A stretch of DNA of 64,000 nucleotides from Isoetes taiwanensis (lineage: Eukaryota > Streptophyta > Lycopodiopsida > Isoetales > Isoetaceae), in assembly GCA_021234155.1 (NCBI GenBank), contig JAJEKV010000064.1, positions 8,186,001 to 8,250,000 on the forward strand, given 5' to 3'. A program made the translations under genes and the position numbers. The stretch's first letter is position 1. The number at the start of each line of letters is the position of its first letter. Of the stretch, positions 57,061 through 64,000 are shown piece after piece. The notes beneath the pieces were generated by a model. That model was not told the origin of the DNA. It did no database searches and saw only the letters and a list, made by a program, of their open reading frames with translations.

Positions 57061-59000
57061 TGGGATACGTCACGAGGCGTGGAGGTTGAGATGTGGAAGG
57101 TGTATCTTGTCTTTGTTGAGCTCACGGTGGTGGCATGAACATTTGCCAATGTCGCGACCTTGGCGGCTTGCATGAGTTCAAAATGCTTTGGCGAACTTTT
57201 GGCATGACATGTGGCATGAGCTTCTCAAGTCGGGTGCAAAGTGAACCTTTTTTCGTCCTCATGAGGAATGGTGTCAGCTGCAAAGGCGGGTTCGCGTGCC
57301 ATTGAATAATGGTCAAGGGGCGTGATGCCTTGGTGCGGCGTGAAACTAAACCAAGCAATTTGGCCGGGCGATTTGGAGGGATTAAGTGCTGAAAAATTTC
57401 CTCTTGTGCTTGTTGATCCGGTGAGGTTGATTCTTTGGAGCTGGTTGATAGCGTGATTCTTTGGCTCTTGGTGGCTTCTTAAGAACTGGTCTCGGGCCTT
57501 GTTTGCCATTAGCAATCGAGTTGGTAAGCCGTGAGGCGGACCGATGTGGTCTGATTTGTGCAGGGGGCGTACTGAACTTGTGGAAGTTGAGGACAGCTGG
57601 TGGTGGTATGACCCCATTCTTGGCGGTGATAACTTGAGCTTTAGAAGGATCAAAAGGAGGGCGTGGGTTGGATCCCGTGGTTGCTCACATTGGCGATAGA
57701 GTTGCGTGGGTTTTTGAAGTGGTGGGCTGGCGATAGATGCGATTATTCTTTGAGGTGTGGTTTGCACTTGATAAACCATTTTGTTTTGAGCGGTGTGGGA
57801 TGAGTCGCGAGTGCACTCTTAGTGGCATGATTGCACATGTTGCATCTCTTGCAATGGTGGAGCCATTGGTGGAGTTGCACTCATTTGCCAAATGGCCTTG
57901 GTATTTGCAAATATGGCACCGGTTTGATTGCTTATTTGTGGATTAGCGTGTTGAGGCTGAGCGGAAGTTTGTGGGAACCATGGCGAGGTGGAATGAGCGG
58001 GAGCTCTTGAAGACCCCGCCTCGGGAGGAAACATTGCCGAAGTGATTGACAAAGGTCGATGCTTTGCTCCAAAGTCTTGGGGCCTTGGTATTGATCATGA
58101 AGTCGAATAATAGCTGGAGGAAGTCCTTGGAGAAACCGGACCAAAATCGGCTACGTGTGGGGTACTCCTTGAGCTTACTTAGCGAGAATGTGAAATCGAT
58201 CCATAAAATCCCGAGGCGGAGACTCCGTGGGCTCTTGTTGAAGTTCATTGAGTTGCTTGAGATGAAGTTGATCATCATCGCGTGGTCCCATAATGAGAAT
58301 GACGGTTCTCATTTCCGGACCGGTCTTGTTTCAATGGCTTTTGTTGGACATGAGCCATTGATGAGGAAGAGCCACCTTGAGTGGTGGAAAAAGATGTGGA
58401 ATTCCGGTTGAGGTTGCGCATGACCATTTAGGACAGCTAGAGCCTCAAATTCTTCCATGTGGGCTGAGCACTTTGGTCTAACGGTTTGCCTTTTCGTGTT
58501 GCCAAAGGTGGGATAAGTCGGTTCAGTCCGAAAGGTAGATGTGAAAGTGCTTGGTTTGCGGACGAGGAACGATATATAGTGAGGATATTGAGGTTGAGTT
58601 GGATGTGGCATGGTGCTGAAGGACCCCATGATGAAGGGGTGGCTAGCGGTTGAGAAACCTGAAGTAGCCGAGCATTGGTTTTGAGATCCGTAAGGTTGTA
58701 AACAGGAAGGCGGAGTGGGGAAGCGAGGGAAAGGATATTCCCGGTAGGCGCAAAGGAGGCGTGTGGATATCCGGTACACCCGGGGGAGATGATGGTTGTG
58801 AAGGAAGAGGCGATGGGCTCAAGAATGATGGATGTAGGCATGTTCAGGGTATGAAAGTACGGTTGAGAAGGTTGAGCCCCGATAAGGCTCCCCGATAGTG
58901 ATGAGGGACTGCGGTTGTGAGCAATGTTTGCACGCTTTGGGGCGCGGAACGGGGACCAGACAGACACGAGGGGTTGGTGGCTACGGAGCCCTTAGACCAA
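57061..59000 (-). pseudogene. E element gag, copy 4
   Basis: Knuckle sequence is present at about 57840-57925 (GAIFANTKAIWQMSATPPMA in one frame; CHICKYQGHLANEC in the parallel frame, with a base change). Upstream are EFEALAVLNGHAQPQPEFHI (58309-58779) and a Pro/His/Gln-rich N-terminus (MPHPTQPQYPHYI). It is colinear with 24431-26350, with frames more broken. Confidence 0.78.
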
Positions 59001-59170
59001 GATGGCCTCCCTCTATGTCATAAGCAGTCCATACATACATGTCAGTTTCCGACGCTTGATGGCGCTCCAAGCGAGGAGGCCGCTCGAGAAAGGAGTTCTT
59101 CCGGCGTGAAATTACAGACTGCACATGGCGAAGAAGAAAGTAGGATGGAATCATCCGGCGGTGGCGCCGG

Positions 59171-59748
59171 TGTTTGGGGTCCGGGTTGGGAACTCTGGGA
59201 ACTGACCCTCGTGAGGACCCGTGGATCTAACAGAGAGTCCGGGGACTATGTCGCGGGATTTGCAAGAAGAGAAGAAGAAGAAGAAAGCGGAACAAATGAG
59301 AGGAAAACGATAAGCTTCCTTGATATCAATGATGAACATACATGAGCTCTCGCAATAGAGAAAAAACCAAAGGAGACAAGACTCAAAACTCATCTAAAAA
59401 CTCATGTGCTAGCTCTACTCATATATATAGTACAATGGCCTTGGGCCCAATATAGACACTCGGTGATCGATGCCAGGCTCACGGAAGGAGGCCTGATTTG
59501 AGAGGAATGTTGGCGGTGCCTCTTGAAGTGCCTAGAATCACGCCGCCGCCGGCGCGAGGCGGTGACGGCCGTCACTTGCAGCGAAGCGGGCGCCTCTTGT
59601 TGACGACCACTGGGCTTTGACTGCGTGGTCTGCTGCTTGGTCTTCTGCTGAGCCTTTGATGGGCGACCCGGTGGTAGGATCGAGGGATCCTTGAGCTTGA
59701 CCTTGGTCTGTTGTATGCATGAATAGTCCACGTACCGGGGAGGCACGG
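59171..59748 (-). repeat. 5' LTR of E copy 4, lacking its outer end
   Basis: The reverse complement of the solo LTR from CCCAAACA to GAGGCAC (59740-59746). As in the LTR at 26470-27043, the outermost bases are missing and the sequence passes into plus-strand E pre-integrase sequence at the same point. Confidence 0.85.
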
Positions 59749-61140
59749 GGAGGCTCGGCTCTTTTAGTCACGGCAACACCACATTGGTTCCATGATTTTC
59801 AGCAAGTACCTCCTCACGGGTGCTCTTCCACCGGAAGGCGAGGCGTTCTCTCCGCCCAGCGACAATCCCGTCGCCATCAATTTCTCCAGGAGGTCCCGTG
59901 ACTACACCATGGTTGCGGGACATCTCTACAAAAAGGGTAAGGACACCATCAGCCGGCCACGTGTGTTCTACCTCATGAAGTTCCGGATATTGTTCGAGAA
60001 GCTCATCAAGGGCTAGGTGGTGGTCATTTTCATGGTGACACCACTAAGACGCATAAAAATCCTTCTACTGGGTATTATTGGCCCACGCTCTTCAAAGATG
60101 CTCACGCCCACCAAGACATGTGACGCTTGCGGCGTGGTGGGGGCCCACGGCCGTGGCGCTCTTCCCTTGACGCCGGTCGCCATGCCACTTCCCTTCGGCA
60201 AATGGGGAATGGACTTTGTGGGACCTATAGATCCTCCCCTGCAAGACACACGCGTGCAGTTACATTCAGTTCTCACCGACACGCCACCAAATGGGCGGAA
60301 GCTTGTGCACTTCCGAACAACACCGCGGCAAGCACAGCTAGGGTCCTCTATCAACAAATTATCACGCGATTCGGCTGCCTCGGGCTGGAGTGGTGGACCG
60401 TGGTGTCCATTTCATCAACCATACTATCAAGGAGCTGACGGATTATCTCCCGATACATCATCATAAGAGCACACCTTACTATCCTCAAGGTAATGGTTTT
60501 GGCGAAAGCACCAACAAAACTTCGGTCACCATTCTCAAGAAAATTTGTGGCGCTCCCGCAGATTGGCGTGACAAAACTTCCTACTATTCTTTGGGCCTAC
60601 AATACTTGTTTCAAGATTGCTACCGGGTCACACTCCTTTTAAATTGGTTTATGGTCAAGAAGCTCTCATGCCGTTTGAATACATCCTTCCAACACTCAGG
60701 TTTTCAAGCAACGCTCATAATCCACTGCTTTGCACTCAAAGAAAGGGTCTATCAATTAGAACGGTTGGATGAACTTGAAGGGATGCTTATATTAGGTGTT
60801 CTTCATGGACAACGATTGCAAAAATCGTTACATGACAAGCGTCTCAAGACAAAAACATTCAAAGAAGGCGATTTGGTTCTTCTTTATGATTCCAGTACAA
60901 AAATTTTCAGGGTAAACTCAAGTTTCGTTGGCTTGGCCCTTATCAAATTGTTCAAGTGGTTAGACCAAGCGTTTTCCAACTGGGCAGAGTTAGATGGCAC
61001 TCCATTACCTACATTGGTTAATGGTTTTGCGTCTCAAAGCATTTCATCACGAAAGCGAAAATCAACAAAGTCTGAGTTCAAGAAGCAAACACCTGAGAAA
61101 GTGACTAGAAAAGGCGGCATATTCTATTATAGTGGATTTT
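59749..61140 (+). pseudogene. E element RNase H end and integrase, copy 3 (head to head)
   Basis: It starts with CTCGGCTCTTTTAGTCACGG, equal to the inverse of copy 1 near 21816-21840. Frames show VTATPHWFHDFQQ (59735-59800), RRSRDYTMVAGHLYKKGKDT (near 59895-59955), PFGKWGMDFVGPIDPPLQDT (60190-60250), IHHHKSTPYYPQGNGFGEST (60450-60510), TILKKICGAPADWRDKTSYY, and a C-terminus with EGDLVLLYDSSTKIFRVNSS and ELDGTPLPTLVNGFASQS. An open run of 280 residues covers 60390-61232. This is the best-preserved E integrase: the core around the catalytic Glu and the whole C-terminus are continuous. Confidence 0.87.
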
Positions 61141-62033
61141 TTTTACAAAATGTGGGCGCTGACCGGCTATTTCCGCTATGGGCACGCCCTATATACAAAA
61201 AGCGGGCTCGAGCCCTATCTACTAAGTCCTAAGAGGAAAAACCCTCTACTGCGGGTTGGGCAGAGGTGATGCGGAGGAGATGGTAGAGGTTACGCTCGGG
61301 ATCCCGAAGGTGCGAGAACCACCTCCATCCCGTTGGTCTTGGTCGGGATGTTGACCATCTCGGCACACCAGCCCGTCCATTCAATGCCACGCGGTTGTGG
61401 CGGCGCGAGGTCGAACAATTCATCTTGCGGGTAATCCACTCCGGCGGTTCGTGGGCATAGTGCAGTCCTCGTTCAAACGGCGGCCATCTTTGGCGCCATC
61501 GGATGCCCGCCGTTACTCGGTTAAGTCTTATATAGCCAAGCGAGGAACTCCTTGTCGGCGTGGACCAATCACACAAATCGCTAGCGTGTTTTGCAATGCA
61601 AAGGCTGTTTCTAAAATGAGAATCTTTTCTCCCCGTAGCATATCTAGCCATGGTACCTTCGACACATTCCTTTTAATGATATCCCACGCCGAGTTGCCGC
61701 ATTGAATGCAATTCCTTCTTTTCACGCCCGTCGAACATTAATGTGTGTCCTTTGCCCATTGTCACATCCGATCCTTCTTTCACGTCTCATCCTCACCGTT
61801 CATTGCTTCTCCCTTACGTTTTTGGGACTTAGCCAAATTTTTGCCTCTCAATACACTTCTTGGCATCTTTTGACACTGGCACCATCAAGCGGCTCGGTTT
61901 CGCCCTCTTCATACCTCTTAGCCTCGGTTATGCGCCCTAAAAAAACCTTTTCGTTCTTACAGCCTTTGTCCTCCGTGCTTTCGACTTTCGTCCTCCGCCT
62001 TTGAATCACTCTTCGTTTTCGCAAATCGTTACC
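61141..62033 (+). promoter_or_regulatory. Conserved spacer before accessory ORF, copy 3
   Basis: CTATATACAAAAAGCGGG with GGGCTCGAGCCC lies at about 61190-61215, and CTTATATAGCCAAG at about 61528-61541. Sequence agrees with the three other copies. Putative internal promoter. Confidence 0.4.
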
Positions 62034-64000
62034 ATGGCTGCCCCAAGATTTTCTACACTTCAAGCTCACCGCTCCCAAGGATCGGCTCTTTTTGCATCTG
62101 TATCCTTCTTGCGCCCACTTTCCGTGAAGCCCTTGTTGGCCCAAATAAAGAAGTCATGTTGAAGCGACACAAGCTTCAATTCTCTCAAATGGAACTTAGG
62201 CTCCAAATCGACCCGGTTACGCAGGTTCATCGCCAATATCGTTAACGACATAAAGGCTACACCCATCGTGGTCGATGGCACCACCATTTCGCTGACTCAA
62301 CATTTGATTTCTGAGGGTATTTCATATTCCCTTGCACACCCTTTGTTTATCATGGTGCGCCATACGGGATCTCGATGTCCGCGAATTTGGTGCACCTCCT
62401 TATCATGCCAATGTCCATCGTCGACCAATATCGACAAGCCTCCACGAAACCTTTGTTAAATTTACGTAGGCGCCAAGTTCCTTGGGTATTCTATCAAGAA
62501 CACCCATATCAATAAGCCTTTCTATAACACGGTCCTCTTTGCTACACACTCCAACCACCACATAGATTGGCCCCAAATGATGTTCTATCGTCTTCTCCAA
62601 GAAATGGACCTTAGGTGCCACTTCCATTTTCGAAGTTTACGTGGGAGGCCACTTTCAAGCCCTCATCCGTCATTACTTCCCTCCCACACCACAAAATTCT
62701 CATAATTCCACTCGGCCCCTTCCAATAACTAACAGAGTGGCACTTCACGCCCTTCTTCCCCTGCTCATGTCCAAAGTCGCACACACCCATGTCACTTTGT
62801 CTCCTCCTCCGCTACACCATCCGGTTCACACCATCTTTCCCAAACATCACAAAACCAGTGCAGCGGCCGGTTCCACCACCACAACACCCTCGTCGGTTGT
62901 TATATCAAGATCGGCCGGGATGCTCAAGCCTGGCGCTCTCAAGTTACAAGACTCCCAAGGCGCTCTTATGAGCGGGGTTCAACGGGCACTAGAGGCCTCG
63001 ATGCGGTACACCGGGACCTTCTGCCTTTGCTCAAGTTGCAACTTTGGAGGCCAAACTTCAAGACAAGCACGAAGCTCTCTTACAGGGCTCATACGGATCT
63101 CAAAAGTGCACAAGATCAAGTCAGCCAACTTGCGGATCAATGTGCTCAGCCCAATCGTAAATTCAGAATTTATTGGAGCAAAACAAGTCCAAAGCCGCTC
63201 TCCCGAAAGTACCAAGGACGCCAGATATTGCTAAGCTCAACGCCTTTGTAACTCGAACTTTGTGAAAATTTTCAGCACTCAAGTTCAAAACCTTACGTAA
63301 CGGACGCTCAAGTTGCCTCCTTGGACGGCTCGCTTTCTACACTGACCTCTCACCACCTCTTCAAGATCGCCTACTGAGGAGGTGCGTAAAACGTAAGATC
63401 TTTGGATGACGCAGATTGCCGTGCTTCGTCTCAATACTCCGGGAAATCCTCCTCCCAGGTCAACACTTCTCGAAGCTTGGGTCCGCGGACCGAGTCCGCT
63501 TCGCCGCTAGAAAGGGACAACGGATCCGTGATCTTGAACAACAGCTACCGCAAAGAAGTTATTCGGGCCTGTTGATGAGGCTCAAGCAAAACTTGGCGCC
63601 CATACCGCCATTCTTAACGAGAATGCCCGTTGACTTCCCGGTTCCTTTCCCGCTATCCGCGATTATGTGGTTGCTTCGCCGCCACCTCTTCCTTTCGGAA
63701 GTGGCATGCGGCGGATGGACTGTGGATATTCCACGGCGGTCGTTGATTTTCTTGGTTTGGCGAACTCTCCATTGAAGACAAAGGGTTGTCTTGCATTGCC
63801 CTTGTCGTCTTTGATCTCATACACGCGTGTGCGATCCGGACTTTATCACTTTCCGAGTTGTTCACCCATGGCTTACATATTTCATGATTTCTATCGGGTG
63901 ATACATAGGAACACTTTGGAAATGGGCCACGCCGACTCTTTCGGGGTGACCCTTTGTGCAATGGGTGCCGGGATAACAATCCATATCTTGCGGATCTGCT
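62034..64000 (+). pseudogene. E accessory ORF, copy 3, runs off the window
   Basis: ATG at 62034 opens MAAPRFSTLQAHRSQGSALF. Then follow VVDGTTISLTQHLISEGISY (about 62265-62325), SIKNTHINKPFYNTV (62490-62535), IDWPQMMFYRLLQEMD (62560-62610) and a Pro/His-rich linker. The coiled coil (AHTDLKSAQDQVSQLADQ, about 63085-63140) comes next, then MRLKQNLAPIPPFLT (63566). The window ends inside the C-terminal part, at the point matching about 31340 in copy 2. It is colinear with the other copies. Function unknown. Confidence 0.6.

Noticed and set aside
1-64000. CRISPR arrays, bacterial operons, phage or plasmid modules
   Set aside because: No regular spaced repeats or prokaryotic gene organisation. 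Introns, PPR and LTR elements indicate plant nuclear DNA.

Overview
The window looks like nuclear DNA of a land plant. The evidence is a PLS-type pentatricopeptide-repeat (PPR) gene, an intron-containing relative of the plastid glycolate/glycerate transporter PLGG1, and plant-type Ty3/gypsy and LINE retroelements. The PPR style, with short motifs of the FASLVRRYGG and SWTMTIEAHV kind, recalls lycophytes, ferns and mosses. The 0.1-3.5 kb introns and heavy repeat load argue against a very compact genome. I cannot name the species.

Layout. 1-7.4 kb: a decayed L1/Tx1-like LINE whose 5' region and ORF1 occur twice in tandem (about 232-2578 and 2934-5306). Only the second copy runs on into endonuclease and reverse transcriptase, and it stops within RT. 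7.86-8.69 kb and 39.35-39.64 kb: the two halves of one minus-strand PPR gene, split by about 30.6 kb of inserted DNA. That insertion is a Ty3/gypsy chromovirus (called G here, minus strand, LTRs 8695-10977 and 37028-39346). G itself was invaded by a second Ty3/gypsy element (called E, LTR about 590 bp, Athila/Tat-like). One E copy is now a solo LTR with a perfect CTGAG target duplication. A second block (15.4-32.9 kb) holds a near-complete minus-strand E joined head to head to the 3' half of a plus-strand E. 40.4-47.3 kb: a PLGG1-like gene with seven recognisable exons, interrupted by frameshifts and a stop. 47.3-50.97 kb: sparse DNA, then a relic of a third gypsy integrase. 51.1-64.0 kb: a second copy of the same E(-)/E(+) head-to-head arrangement, with the same internal breakpoint, running off the window end.

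How the parts relate. E encodes gag with two zinc knuckles, protease, RT, RNase H and integrase. It then carries about 3.9 kb of extra 3' sequence containing an unrecognised accessory ORF: a conserved MAAPRFSTLQ start, a Pro/His-rich linker, a coiled coil and a long C-terminal part. It lies where Athila elements carry their env-like ORF. G encodes gag, protease, RT, RNase H, integrase and a C-terminal chromodomain.

Reading caution. Where copies can be compared, AT-rich tracts are identical for long stretches, while differences pile up as small substitutions and indels at CTG, CAG and CCG sites. That is what uncorrected long-read base calling over CHG-methylated cytosines would give. Many frameshifts in 15-39 kb and 51-64 kb may therefore be sequence errors rather than true decay, and the head-to-head junctions need read-level support. 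All matches are from inspection by eye; no alignment or database search was run.
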